Under the pieces are notes generated by a model that was not told the DNA's origin, made no database searches, and saw only the letters and a program-made list of their open reading frames with translations. This document shows, piece by piece, positions 28,552 through 37,964 of a DNA stretch of 64,000 nucleotides (position 1 is the stretch's first letter; each line of letters starts with the position of its first letter). The DNA lies in the NCBI RefSeq assembly GCF_900129585.1, contig NZ_FQWF01000014.1, forward strand, positions 24,139 to 88,138, given 5' to 3'. Source of the DNA: Flavobacterium micromati. GTDB lineage: Bacteria; Bacteroidota; Bacteroidia; Flavobacteriales; Flavobacteriaceae. A program made the translations under genes and the position numbers.

Positions 28552-29104
28552 CGTAAAATTCAAAGCCGTTTTAGATACGAATGTCATTTATCCAATTGTC
28601 ATTCGTGACTTATTGTTTTGGTTTGCCTTTTATGAATTATATACACCAAAATGGAGCACCGACATTTTTAGAGAATGGAAGGATGTAATGATTAGAAAAG
28701 GGATAACAAATGAAGAAGCAGAAAAAAGAGTGCAAAGAGCTAACAATGCTTTTCCAGATGCATTAGTTCCTAATTACGAAGGTTTAATAGGAAATCTTAC
28801 TTTACCAGATGAAAATGATAGACACGTTTTAGCAGCTGCTATAAAATCTAATGCCGATGTAATTGTAACTAACAATTTAAAAGATTTTCCGAAGTAATAT
28901 CTAAATTCATTTAACGTAAGTGCAAAAAGTGCTGACGATTTTTTAACAGACATTATTGATTTAAATCCTGAAATTGCAATCAAAGCATTTAAAGAAATGG
29001 TTTTGAATAGAAAAAACCCAAATATGGATGAATTTCAAGTCTTAGAAAGTTTAAGAAAAGTCGAATTGATAGATACTGCAAATTATATTCATGCCCTTTT
29101 ATAA
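28541..29104 (+). pseudogene. PIN-domain toxin with internal TAA stop
   Basis: PIN-domain ribonuclease-type toxin split by a TAA at 28895-28897. The first part (118 residues) has DTNVIYPIVIRDLL with the first catalytic Asp12, later acidic sites in DIFREW and LPDENDRHVLAAAI, and ends VTNNLKDFPK. Reading on in the same frame gives YLNSFNVSAKSADDFL to the end ANYIHALL at 29104 with no further stop, as expected for the C-terminal part of this toxin family (FPKEYL-like). One GAA-to-TAA change would explain the break. All acidic catalytic residues precede the stop, so partial activity cannot be excluded. Confidence 0.8.
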
Positions 29105-29117
29105 AAAATAGTTAGCT

Positions 29118-32100
29118 ATGAGCAACTTTAAGTTTCTTCAGTCAGAGTGGCAATCACTCTACAGTAAATTAAAAACAGCAGAAGAAAGGGTTTTTACAGA
29201 ACCAGTTTCAACTGCCAGTTATTGTAGGTTGGTATTGGAGGAAAGCATGTACCTTATCTATGATTTGGAACATCTTGAAAAGCCTTTCAATACAGAACTT
29301 ATCAATTTAATGAATGATGAAGGAGTTAAAAGCATCATCCCTTTTCAGCTGCATGAAGGATTGCACATTGTTAGAAAAACAGGAAATAATGCAGCACATT
29401 ATGGGCAAAGGATTACTAATAAAGAAGCACTCATAAGTATTAGATACTGTTATGATTTTGCCAAATGGTTTGCACAAAACTATAACAAAACCATACCTGA
29501 CTTACCTGCTTTTTTTGATGAAACTGTTATTCCTAAACTTGGAGAAAAGCAAAGACAATTAAAGGAATTACAACAGGAACAAGAGAATGCACATAAACTC
29601 TTATTAGAGAAAATAGCTATACTGCAACTGGAGAAGGAAACTATTATTGCTAAAGCAGAGGAAAGTGAATCTGCTTTAGAACAATATAAACAGCTAACCA
29701 AACAAGCTGTTGTAAAGCTTAAAAAACAAAAACAAGAAAGATTAATTCCTCTTACATCTGAGTTCACAGAGGCTGAAACCAGACAACATTTAATTGATGT
29801 TGATTTGAGAGAAGCAGGTTGGAATGTGTTGAATGTTGGCAGAGAGATAGAATTTCCAGTTACAGGAATGCCCATAACAGCAGATAATCCAAGAGGAAAT
29901 GGCTTTGTAGATTATGTGTTTTGGGATGATAATGGAAAACCATTAGCACTCATAGAAGCAAAAAGAACTACTAAAGATGTTGAAATAGGAAAGCATCAAG
30001 CCAGTTTATATGCTAATTGTTTAGAGAAAATGACTGGTCAAAGACCTGTGATATTCTACACCACTGGCTATGAAACTAAACTGTGGGATGATACCTTTTA
30101 CAGTTCACCCAGAAGAGTCTATGGTTTCTATACCAAAGAAGAGTTACAATGGTTAATCCAAAAGAGGTTAACCATAAAGGATTTAAGGAAGGCAACCATA
30201 AACACTAATATTGTAAATAGAGCCTATCAGTTTGAAGCAATAAACAGGGTTGCAGAAACCTTTGTAACTGATGGTGCCAAAGGTATTTGTGGCAACAAAA
30301 GAAGAGCCTTACTAGTTATGGCAACAGGTAGTGGCAAGACCAGAACTGCGGCTGCACTTGTAGATGTACTCTTCAAAAATAATTGGGTAAAAAGAGTATT
30401 ATTTCTTGCTGATAGAAATGCACTGGTAAGACAAGCCAAGAATAATTTTAATGAGTACCTGCCTGATTTATCTTCTATAGATTTAACAGCAGAGAAAGAG
30501 AATGATACCACAAGATTAGTGTTCAGTACCTATCCAAGTATGATGAACAAGATTGACAACATTAGAACTGCAGAGGAACGATTTTATGGTGTAGGGCACT
30601 TTGATTTAATCATTGTTGATGAAGCACACAGATCCATATACAACAGGTACAAAGCAATCTTTGACTATTTTGATGCCAGTATTGTAGGATTGACAGCTAC
30701 TCCAAAAGATGGAATAGATCATAATACTTTTGAGCTTTTTGGTTGTAGCAATGAAGACCCTACTTTCTTATATGAACTCCATCAAGCAGTCCCCTTATTC
30801 TTGAACCCTTATAAAAACATTGATATTACTACTAACTTTTTGAGAGAAGGAATCAAGTATAAAGACCTATCAGAAAAGGAAAAAGAGAAGTATGAAGAAA
30901 CCTTTGAGGATAAAACAACAGGGTTATTCCCAGAAGAGATAAGAGCTAATGCCATGAACAAGTGGTTGTTTAATAAAGACACCGCTTTTAAAGTATTGGA
31001 TGCTCTAATGCAAAATGGATTGAAGATTGAAGGAGGAGATAAACTAGGCAGAACCATTATTTTTGCAGTCAATCAAAATCATGCCAAGTTCATTGTAGAA
31101 TGTTTTACGGAAAGGTACCCACAACTCCCATCAGGATTTATAGCAATGATCCATAATGAGGTATCTCATGCACAGAGTTTGATAGATTTATTTTGTGATA
31201 AATACAAAGAGAACAATCCTCAAATTGTAGTGTCTGTAGACATGATGGACACAGGTATAGATGCTGTTAGAATTCTGAATTTGGTATTCTTTAAAGTAGT
31301 TAGGTCTTATTCCAAGTTTTGGCAAATGATTGGTAGAGGAACTAGATTATGTCCTGATGTTTTTGGACCCAATCAACCTAAAGAGGAATTTTTGATATTT
31401 GATGTCTGTGGTAACTTTGACTTTTTTGAAGTTCAGAAAAAAGGTAAAGAAACATTGGTTGGCAAACCTATTACTCAGCAGATATTTGAATCTAGATTAC
31501 ACCTAAGCCGATTACTTGTTGAAGAAGGAGATGCAGAAGATATTGAATTGTCCAGTTCTCTCAGGGACATATTACATAAGACAATACAGCAACTGGACAG
31601 GTCAAGATTCCAAGTGTCAATGAACCTGAAACAAGTTGATGAGTTTAATGACAGATCAAGATGGAATACTCTTGACAGTAATGATGTCCATATTATAGAA
31701 GAAAATCTTTCTGACTTGCCTATTCCAGAAACTGTCAATGAAATGGCTAGGAGATTTGACCTAATGATGTTGAAATTGCAGATAGCAACTCTGATGATGT
31801 CAGGAACTCAGAAAAAATATGAAGAAACCTTAATTGATATTGCAGAAGGTTTAAGTCAAAAATATACTATTCCTGCAGTACTCAGAGCAAAACCACTGAT
31901 TGAAAATATCAAGAAACAAGATTTCTATAAAGGCATTTCTCAGAAGAAATTAGACAGTGTTAGAGAAGAACTAAGAGAGCTTGTACAATACCTTGAAAGC
32001 AGTAGCAGAGCAATAATCTATACTAATCTAATAGATTCTGATATAACAGTGACATTTAATGAACCTGATATATCCTCTAATTATGGAAACTCCTACAGAA

Positions 32101-32555
32101 GAAGAGTAGAGAGTTTTATTAGAGAGAACAAGAACCAGTTGACCATTTCAAAGCTACTTACTAATGAGCCTATTACAGCAAAAGAATTGAAGTTGTTAGA
32201 GGAAATATTATTTAATGGAGAGGAAAGAGGCACAAGAGCAGACTTTGTAAAAGAGTTTGGGGAAGAGCCATTAGGTGTATTCATAAGAAGCATCATTGGG
32301 CTTGATGTAAAAGCAGCACAAGATGCCTTTTCAGACTTTTTACAAGCGGGAAGTTTGAGAGCAGACCAAATGACGTTTATACAAAACATCATTTCCTACT
32401 TAACTAAGAATGGAACCATAGAACCAAGTATGCTTTTTGAACCCCCATTTACAGACATGAATGACCAAGGACTTTTAGGTCTGTTTGAAGATGGAGATGC
32501 ACATAAAGTTATAAGTATCATTGAGAGGATTAATGAGAATGCCTTGATAGGATAG
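29118..32555 (+). CDS. hsdR: Type I restriction endonuclease subunit HsdR
   Basis: A 1145-residue motor and nuclease subunit that translocates and cuts unmethylated DNA. The N-terminus (1-140) resembles a DUF4145 domain, followed by a Gln/Glu-rich coiled coil to about 210. The nuclease region has VDYVFWDDNGKPLALIEAKR (about 268-281), the PD-(D/E)xK core. The helicase follows: Walker A ATGSGKT near 401, DEAH near 501, GLTATP, and MIGRGTRLCPD. The C-terminal helical domain contacts HsdM/S. Intact. The PIN module separates it from hsdS. Confidence 0.95.
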   Translation: MSNFKFLQSEWQSLYSKLKTAEERVFTEPVSTASYCRLVLEESMYLIYDLEHLEKPFNTELINLMNDEGVKSIIPFQLHEGLHIVRKTGNNAAHYGQRITNKEALISIRYCYDFAKWFAQNYNKTIPDLPAFFDETVIPKLGEKQRQLKELQQEQENAHKLLLEKIAILQLEKETIIAKAEESESALEQYKQLTKQAVVKLKKQKQERLIPLTSEFTEAETRQHLIDVDLREAGWNVLNVGREIEFPVTGMPITADNPRGNGFVDYVFWDDNGKPLALIEAKRTTKDVEIGKHQASLYANCLEKMTGQRPVIFYTTGYETKLWDDTFYSSPRRVYGFYTKEELQWLIQKRLTIKDLRKATINTNIVNRAYQFEAINRVAETFVTDGAKGICGNKRRALLVMATGSGKTRTAAALVDVLFKNNWVKRVLFLADRNALVRQAKNNFNEYLPDLSSIDLTAEKENDTTRLVFSTYPSMMNKIDNIRTAEERFYGVGHFDLIIVDEAHRSIYNRYKAIFDYFDASIVGLTATPKDGIDHNTFELFGCSNEDPTFLYELHQAVPLFLNPYKNIDITTNFLREGIKYKDLSEKEKEKYEETFEDKTTGLFPEEIRANAMNKWLFNKDTAFKVLDALMQNGLKIEGGDKLGRTIIFAVNQNHAKFIVECFTERYPQLPSGFIAMIHNEVSHAQSLIDLFCDKYKENNPQIVVSVDMMDTGIDAVRILNLVFFKVVRSYSKFWQMIGRGTRLCPDVFGPNQPKEEFLIFDVCGNFDFFEVQKKGKETLVGKPITQQIFESRLHLSRLLVEEGDAEDIELSSSLRDILHKTIQQLDRSRFQVSMNLKQVDEFNDRSRWNTLDSNDVHIIEENLSDLPIPETVNEMARRFDLMMLKLQIATLMMSGTQKKYEETLIDIAEGLSQKYTIPAVLRAKPLIENIKKQDFYKGISQKKLDSVREELRELVQYLESSSRAIIYTNLIDSDITVTFNEPDISSNYGNSYRRRVESFIRENKNQLTISKLLTNEPITAKELKLLEEILFNGEERGTRADFVKEFGEEPLGVFIRSIIGLDVKAAQDAFSDFLQAGSLRADQMTFIQNIISYLTKNGTIEPSMLFEPPFTDMNDQGLLGLFEDGDAHKVISIIERINENALIG

Positions 32556-32707
32556 TACATATAAAGAAGATCACAGCCTGCTATTTTTTAACCTCTTGGA
32601 TGATATTAAAATTTAATTGAAGAAAAGACTTTATGTTGATAACTAAGTTTCTAAACTATGTAAAAATCGTATAATTTTGCTAAAAAATAAACCTATAAGT
32701 TGATTTA

Positions 32708-33223
32708 ATGAAAATAATTAATACATTTGTACCCAAATTAACGGCATTCAAGTTTGGCTCTAAAGATGAGTTAGAGCGAATTCTTGCCGAGTGAATGGAT
32801 ACAAAACACTTATATGAGTTTTTTGAAAATCAGAAAGAGAACCTATCTTTCTTTAAAGTTAAAACTGTAAAAGAAGCGGTAAATATTACTTTAAGAGAAG
32901 TTAAACAAATACAAGAAAAACTAGTTGAAATTATTCAAAATGAAGATAAACAACTTGATGAGTTATTCCAAAATTTAAATGATAATGAATACCGCAAAAC
33001 GTTATTGTCTAAACAAAAAACAAAACAGCGTTGGTTAAGACTATACGCTATCAAAATTGAACCCAATCATTATGTAATTACAGGTGGAGCAATAAAACTT
33101 GTACACAAAATGGGGCAGAGCGAATTCACAAAAAAAGAGAAAATTACAATTGAAAAATGTAGAAATTATTTGATAGAACAAGGAGTTTACGATGCAGATA
33201 GTTTTTATGAATTAATTCTTTAA
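32708..33223 (+). pseudogene. RelE-superfamily-like toxin split by a TGA stop
   Basis: A 28-residue head (MKIINTFVPKLTAFKFGSKD to ERILAE) ends in TGA at 32792-32794. The rest (MDTKHLYEFFENQKENLSFF to the end) continues in the same frame for 142 residues. In relatives I recall, a tryptophan sits at the stop position within a pattern like F-W-x-D-x-x-Y-L, so TGG to TGA is the simple explanation. The C-terminal core RWLRLYAIKIEPNHYVITGG then AIKLVHKM is the toxin family's signature. ATG 32795, right after the stop, could restart translation of a truncated toxin. Confidence 0.75.
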
Positions 33224-33225
33224 AA

Positions 33226-33639
33226 ATGAAAACCAAAAATTTAGAAAATTTCCAAAAGCTAGTTTCAAACGAACAGTCTGGTTGGTTAGATAAGTTTTTA
33301 TATTATAAAGCTAATAAAAGCTGGTTAAATAAATCAGCAATGGTAGCAGTAAATGTTTTAGAGGCATTAAAAGCAAAGGGTTGGTCACAGAAGGACTTAG
33401 CTCAAAAAATGAAAGTGTCGGCACAACAAGTGAATAAAATTCTTAAAGGACAACAAAATTTAACTTTTGAAACGATCAGTAAACTTGAGACTGCGTTAGA
33501 AATTTCATTGATAGAAGTAATAGAATATAAACCAGTAGCAGAAATTAAAACTTCGGCTATTCATATAAAATCAGCTTCAATTACATTGAAAGAAGAGTTT
33601 ATTGTAGTAAGTGTAAATAAAGAAACTTCTACTACATAA
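33226..33639 (+). CDS. HigA-like XRE antitoxin with C-terminal extension
   Basis: A 137-residue protein starting 2 bases after the toxin stop. Residues about 45-95 are an XRE helix-turn-helix (VLEALKAKGWSQKDLAQKMK, then VSAQQVNKILKGQQNLTFET). It continues with an about 40-residue tail (EYKPVAEIKTSAIHIKSASI, then EEFIVVSVNKETSTT) not needed for DNA binding. In toxin-antitoxin-chaperone systems such a tail (ChAD) makes the antitoxin dependent on a SecB-like chaperone, and a SecB-like gene does follow here. The tail role is inferred. Confidence 0.85.
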   Translation: MKTKNLENFQKLVSNEQSGWLDKFLYYKANKSWLNKSAMVAVNVLEALKAKGWSQKDLAQKMKVSAQQVNKILKGQQNLTFETISKLETALEISLIEVIEYKPVAEIKTSAIHIKSASITLKEEFIVVSVNKETSTT

Positions 33640-33775
33640 ATACCGCAGATGAAAGTAGTACATAATAAAATGGACTATTCAGAATCTCATAACCAATATG
33701 CGATTGCAAGGTACTGGAAAGAAACAAAAAGATATATAGTTTAGTATTAAAGGTATAAAGACTGAACAATTTGCT

Positions 33776-34150
33776 TTGTTTGAAGAAAATCATCTTGATA
33801 AAGGCAAAATTAATTTACAGACCAATTTATCTTATGGTTTAAATACTGAGGAAAGAGATTTCATAACTTCAATCAAATTTACTTTTGAAATGAAAAAGAA
33901 GCCTTTCATCACGATTCAATTAAATTGTAATTTTGAGATTGGAGTAGAATCTTTCAATGATTTAGTTGTTGATGGTAAAATTATTATACCAAGTTGGTTT
34001 ATAGCACACGTGGCAATGATAACAGTGGGTAGTTCAAGAGGAATTCTACATTCTAAAACGGAAGGAACAATTTTTAATAAATACAGCTTACCCACCAGAA
34101 ATGTTGCTGAAATGATTCCTGTAGATGCAATTTTTGATTATAAATATTAA
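33776..34150 (+). CDS. SecB-like protein, possible toxin-antitoxin chaperone
   Basis: At least 124 residues with the beta-sheet pattern of SecB-like proteins: KINLQTNLSYGLNTEERDFI, then IKFTFEMKKKPFITIQLNCN, FEIGVESFND and VGSSRGILHSKTEGTIFNKY, NPLPT-like end. The start is unclear. TTG 33776 is the first usual start, yet the frame stays open upstream to a stop at 33737 and reads SIKGIKTEQFALFEE, which looks like proper SecB-like N-terminus, so the original start may have been lost. It follows the HigA-like gene by 136 bases. Toxin-antitoxin-SecB order matches the tuberculosis HigB-HigA-SecB type module. Confidence 0.55.
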   Translation: MFEENHLDKGKINLQTNLSYGLNTEERDFITSIKFTFEMKKKPFITIQLNCNFEIGVESFNDLVVDGKIIIPSWFIAHVAMITVGSSRGILHSKTEGTIFNKYSLPTRNVAEMIPVDAIFDYKY

Positions 34151-34223
34151 TAAAAAGGCATACAATTCGGTAACATAAAAAAAATAGAATAACGTAAAGT
34201 CTTGATTTTAATGCTAATCACAC

Positions 34224-34302
34224 TCCTTGGTTCGAGCCCAAGTCCATATAGCTTTCGGGAGGAGCTTTTACAAAAAGACTTTACAGCAATGTAATGTCTT
34301 TT
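34224..34302 (+). repeat. Right attachment repeat with duplicated tRNA terminator
   Basis: Carries the 19-bp and 26-bp blocks of 25064-25112, but 18 unrelated bases replace the 4 bases between them, so no intact tRNA 3' end is rebuilt. The terminator hairpin (34272-34302) pairs as TTTACA-GCAA-TGTAA with changes relative to the left copy. Downstream to 34610 I see no gene. Confidence 0.85.
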
Positions 34303-34610
34303 TAAAAATCGCTAAACCCTACTTTTTTTTCCATAGAAATTATTTACACTATTTAATCACTTGTATTAAAATTGATATTTTCTACATATAATTACTTAAC
34401 TCTAAGTAGTACTACATTAAATCATATATTTAATCTTTCACTAAATAGATGCTTTCCAAACAAGGACATTTTTTGTAAAAGATTTTAAATTTTATATATT
34501 TATAATCGAAAACTCAATTAACCTATTCATAAAACAATTATTATGGAATAATTCTCATTTTCAATACTTGTTTTAACGCTATTAACTAATTACCACTTAA
34601 CCAAAACAAT
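34303..34610. other. Intergenic region after the island
   Basis: About 300 AT-rich bases ahead of the Asp-box gene. It must contain that gene's promoter, but no strong TAnnTTTG match stands out. No gene seen. Confidence 0.5.
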
Positions 34611-37600
34611 ATGAACCAACCTTGTATTAAAAAAATTCGATTTAGTGTCTTTCTTGTATTTTTCATAACGCTTTCCACTGCCATAGGATATGCTCAAAAA
34701 AAGAATGTAAAGAATAAAACAGCAGCACCTTTTGTTTCTGATAGTGTATTCAATGCTCTTAAATGGAGAAATATTGGTCCCTTTCGATCGGGAAGATCCC
34801 TAGCAGTAGCAGGACATGCAGACCATCCGTTAACCTATTATTTTGGTTCAACTGGTGGCGGAGTTTGGAAAACTATTGATGGTGGAAATGATTGGCTTCC
34901 TATTTCTGACAGCATCTTCAAATCGTCAGCTGTTGGCGCAATTACAGTTGCTCCGTCTGATGCTAATGTAGTTTATGTAGGCATGGGTGAAGCCGATATG
35001 CGATCTAATATTTCTTTTGGTGATGGAATGTACAAATCCGTAAATGGAGGAAAAACATGGTCTAAAATAGGACTAGAAAAAGCAGATGCCATAGCGAATA
35101 TAGAAGTGCATCCCACAGATGCTACTATCGTTTTTGCAGCAGCAATGGGTAATCCTTTTAAGTCTAATCCTGAAAGAGGCGTTTATCGCAGTAAAGATGG
35201 TGGGAAAACATGGCAATTAGTGTTGTCAAAAGATGAGAATACAGGCGCAATGTGTGTTCGTATTGATCCCAGCAATCCACGAATAGTGTATGCAACGCTG
35301 TGGGAAGGATACCGTAATGGGCACTCTATGTCATCCGGTGGAAAAGGTTCTGGAATGTATAAATCTATTGATGGCGGTGACACTTGGAAATCCCTAAACG
35401 AAAAACCAGGAATGCCTGTTGGAATGCTCGGGAAAATGGGTATCGCGGTCTCTCCAGTAAATTCTAATCGTTTGTATGCTTTAATTGAAAATACAAAAGG
35501 AGGTCTTTATCGTTCTGATGATGCCGGTGAACATTGGGAATTAATTAATGAAGATAAAAATCTTTGGCAGCGCCCCTGGTATTACATGAATTTACAAACC
35601 GATCCCAAAAATGAAAATGGTTTAATAGTATTGAATGTTAACGCTTGGAAAACTTTTGATGGAGGTAAAAGCTTTAAAAAAATAAATGTGCGACACGGAG
35701 ATACGCATGATGTATGGATAAACCCTAAAAATCCAGATAACTTTATTATTGGTGATGATGGCGGCGGAGAAGTTACCTTCAACGGAGGGGAAACATTCAC
35801 CGAAATAGACACGCCAACCGCGCAATTTTATCACGTATCAGTTGACAATGAATTTCCATATAATATTTATGGCGCGCAACAAGATAATTCTTCGGTACGA
35901 ATTGCTTCAAGAACAAGTGGTAATAGTATAGGCACGGAATCATGGTATCCAGTTGCAGGTGGTGAAGCAGGCTATATTCAAGCTGACCCTAACAACGCTG
36001 ATATTACTTATGGTGGCGAATATGATGGTCAGTTAAGCTCGCATAACAAAAAAACGGGCCAAAGCAAAGACATCTCTCCTTACCCAGAATCAAATATAGG
36101 AGCACCATCAAATGCAAAAAAATATCGTTTTCAATGGACGTACCCTATTGTTTTCTCTCCTCATAATCCAAAAAGAATGTACGTTACTTCTCAAGTTGTA
36201 CACGTAACGGAAGACCAAGGAAATTCTTTTGAGATTATTAGCCCTGATTTATCAAGGAATGACCCCAAAACTACCGGTGAAACTGGTGGGCCAATAACCA
36301 AAGATCAAACTGGAGCAGAAGTTTATGCTACTATATTTACACTTTCAGAATCTCCTTTAGAAAAAGGTGTTATATGGACAGGTTCCGATGATGGTCTGGT
36401 TCATATTACGAAAAATGATGGTGGGAAATGGGAGAACATATCCCTACCAAATTCAGTATTACCTGAGTTTTCCTTAATCAGTATGATTCATACTTCGGAA
36501 CATGAAAAAGGGAAAGCCTATTTAACTGCCAATAAATACATGTACGGTGATCGTACACCGTATATGTTTAAAACAGTCGATTATGGAAAAAATTGGACCA
36601 AAATAACCAATGGAATCCCATCTGATGAATATTGTCGAGTATTGCGCGAAGACCCTAATAAAGCTGGATTATTGTTTGCCGGAACCGAGAGAGGAGTCTA
36701 TGTGTCTTTTAATGATGGAGACTCTTGGCAAAAACTAAACCTAAATCTTCCAATTACCCCTATTCGTGATTTACAAATTCAAAAAAGAGAAAAGGATTTA
36801 ATTGTAGCTACGCATGGACGTGCCTTTTGGGTGCTGGATGACATAACGCCACTTTATGAAATAAAAGACAAAACTATTAAAGAGGACAAATACCTTTTCA
36901 AGCCTCGCGCCGCTTATAGGATGAAAGGCGGACAAAGTACAGAAACTAATACTGGAACCAATGCACCTAATGGGGCGATTGTACGCTATTATTTCAAAAA
37001 GAAGCCTTCATCTGAAATAAAATTACAGTTTTTGACACAAAAAGGAGATACGATTATCACCTACTCTTCTACAAAAAATTTGAAAGGGGAGCCAATGAAA
37101 ATAGCCAAAGAATTTTTTCAAGATACCAAAAAAGAGCAGCCCGGTTTTATCTCCGCAAAAGCAGGTATGAATGCATTTGTATGGAATATGCGTTATCCAA
37201 ATGCCACTGCTGTTGAGGGAACTAATATAATGTGGGCAGGATCTGGTGAAGGCGCCAAAGTTGTTCCGGGGAATTATATCGTTCGATTGATTGAAGACAA
37301 AACAATTATTGCAGAATCACCAATTGAAATAAAACTAGATCCAAGAGTTACTGTAAGTGAGGCTGATTTAAAAGAGCAATTTGACTTACACCAAAAAGTG
37401 AACAAAAAGGTAAATGAAGCGCATATCGCTATTAACCAAATCCGAAAAATCCGCACGCAAATTAATGGCTATATCGCTGCGGTAAAAGATACTGTTGTCG
37501 TGAATCAAATGAAAAAAATGACAAAATTGACCTTGGAAAATCTGGATAAAGTAGAAGCAACATTAATGCAGCCTAAAGCAAAAGCGCCGCAAGATGTATT

Positions 37601-37832
37601 GGCGTATCCAATTCAATTAAATGATAAAATGGCCGGATTGGGATCCAATATTTCCTCGTCGGAGTCAAAACCAACACGAAATGCTTACGTTGTTTATGAC
37701 GATTTAGCAACTAAAATAGATATGGAAATCAAAAAAATAAATGACATTATTGAAAAAGATGTTAAGGAGTTTAATGCTTTTGTCATGAAACAGCAAATTC
37801 CGGCTATTATTTTAGAAAAAGAAGTATTCTAA
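34611..37832 (+). CDS. Secreted Asp-box (BNR/sortilin-like) propeller protein
   Basis: A 1073-residue exported protein with a signal peptide ending near IGYAQ. Residues about 45-740 form beta-propellers with many Asp-box loops: TIDGGNDWLPI, SVNGGKTWSKIG, SKDGGKTWQLV, SIDGGDTWKSL, FDGGKSFKKI, FNDGDSWQKL. Similar folds occur in sortilin/Vps10 and in xyloglucanases. The C-terminal third has a beta-sandwich (LKFKP-like to KLDPRV) and a helical end (about 930-1060) typical of this secreted family annotated as glycosyl hydrolase. Catalytic residues are not evident, so enzymatic function is unproven. Confidence 0.85.
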   Translation: MNQPCIKKIRFSVFLVFFITLSTAIGYAQKKNVKNKTAAPFVSDSVFNALKWRNIGPFRSGRSLAVAGHADHPLTYYFGSTGGGVWKTIDGGNDWLPISDSIFKSSAVGAITVAPSDANVVYVGMGEADMRSNISFGDGMYKSVNGGKTWSKIGLEKADAIANIEVHPTDATIVFAAAMGNPFKSNPERGVYRSKDGGKTWQLVLSKDENTGAMCVRIDPSNPRIVYATLWEGYRNGHSMSSGGKGSGMYKSIDGGDTWKSLNEKPGMPVGMLGKMGIAVSPVNSNRLYALIENTKGGLYRSDDAGEHWELINEDKNLWQRPWYYMNLQTDPKNENGLIVLNVNAWKTFDGGKSFKKINVRHGDTHDVWINPKNPDNFIIGDDGGGEVTFNGGETFTEIDTPTAQFYHVSVDNEFPYNIYGAQQDNSSVRIASRTSGNSIGTESWYPVAGGEAGYIQADPNNADITYGGEYDGQLSSHNKKTGQSKDISPYPESNIGAPSNAKKYRFQWTYPIVFSPHNPKRMYVTSQVVHVTEDQGNSFEIISPDLSRNDPKTTGETGGPITKDQTGAEVYATIFTLSESPLEKGVIWTGSDDGLVHITKNDGGKWENISLPNSVLPEFSLISMIHTSEHEKGKAYLTANKYMYGDRTPYMFKTVDYGKNWTKITNGIPSDEYCRVLREDPNKAGLLFAGTERGVYVSFNDGDSWQKLNLNLPITPIRDLQIQKREKDLIVATHGRAFWVLDDITPLYEIKDKTIKEDKYLFKPRAAYRMKGGQSTETNTGTNAPNGAIVRYYFKKKPSSEIKLQFLTQKGDTIITYSSTKNLKGEPMKIAKEFFQDTKKEQPGFISAKAGMNAFVWNMRYPNATAVEGTNIMWAGSGEGAKVVPGNYIVRLIEDKTIIAESPIEIKLDPRVTVSEADLKEQFDLHQKVNKKVNEAHIAINQIRKIRTQINGYIAAVKDTVVVNQMKKMTKLTLENLDKVEATLMQPKAKAPQDVLAYPIQLNDKMAGLGSNISSSESKPTRNAYVVYDDLATKIDMEIKKINDIIEKDVKEFNAFVMKQQIPAIILEKEVF

Positions 37833-37876
37833 ATGAAACTTGATTTTTAATAAACGTCAAGTTTCCAGAATAATAA

Positions 37877-37909
37877 AAAGGGTAGAAAATATAGATTTTT
37901 CTGCCCTTT
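37877..37909 (+). terminator. Terminator-like hairpin after the Asp-box gene
   Basis: Stem AAAGGGTAGAAAA / TTTTTCTGCCCTTT with one G-U pair, 44 bases past the stop. The T tract after it is short. Confidence 0.55.
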
Positions 37910-37964
37910 AAAAAAAGTTAACCATACCCTTTCCTGTGCGTTGCATTATTACATTGCCATTATT

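Larger units (their letters stand above)
25091..34286 (+). mobile_element. tRNA-Asn genomic island with type I R-M and two toxin-antitoxin modules
   Basis: About 9.2 kb bounded by the attachment repeats. The cargo is all on the plus strand: hsdM, hsdS, an HTH/PIN pair, hsdR, and a toxin/antitoxin/SecB-like set. Arginine is written mostly as AGA in hsdM and hsdR, more uniformly so than in neighbouring core genes, which agrees with transfer. No integrase, excisionase of the tyrosine-recombinase type or mobilisation gene is visible, so the island is probably stranded or moved in trans. Confidence 0.75.

Noticed and set aside
32722..32729. TACATTTG as a -7 promoter box for the second toxin.
   Set aside because: It lies within the conserved N-terminal codons (NTFVP) of the toxin gene, so it is most likely a coincidence.
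33649..33744. A 31-codon open frame between the HigA-like and SecB-like genes.
   Set aside because: Too short and without features; more likely debris at the damaged 5' end of the SecB-like gene.
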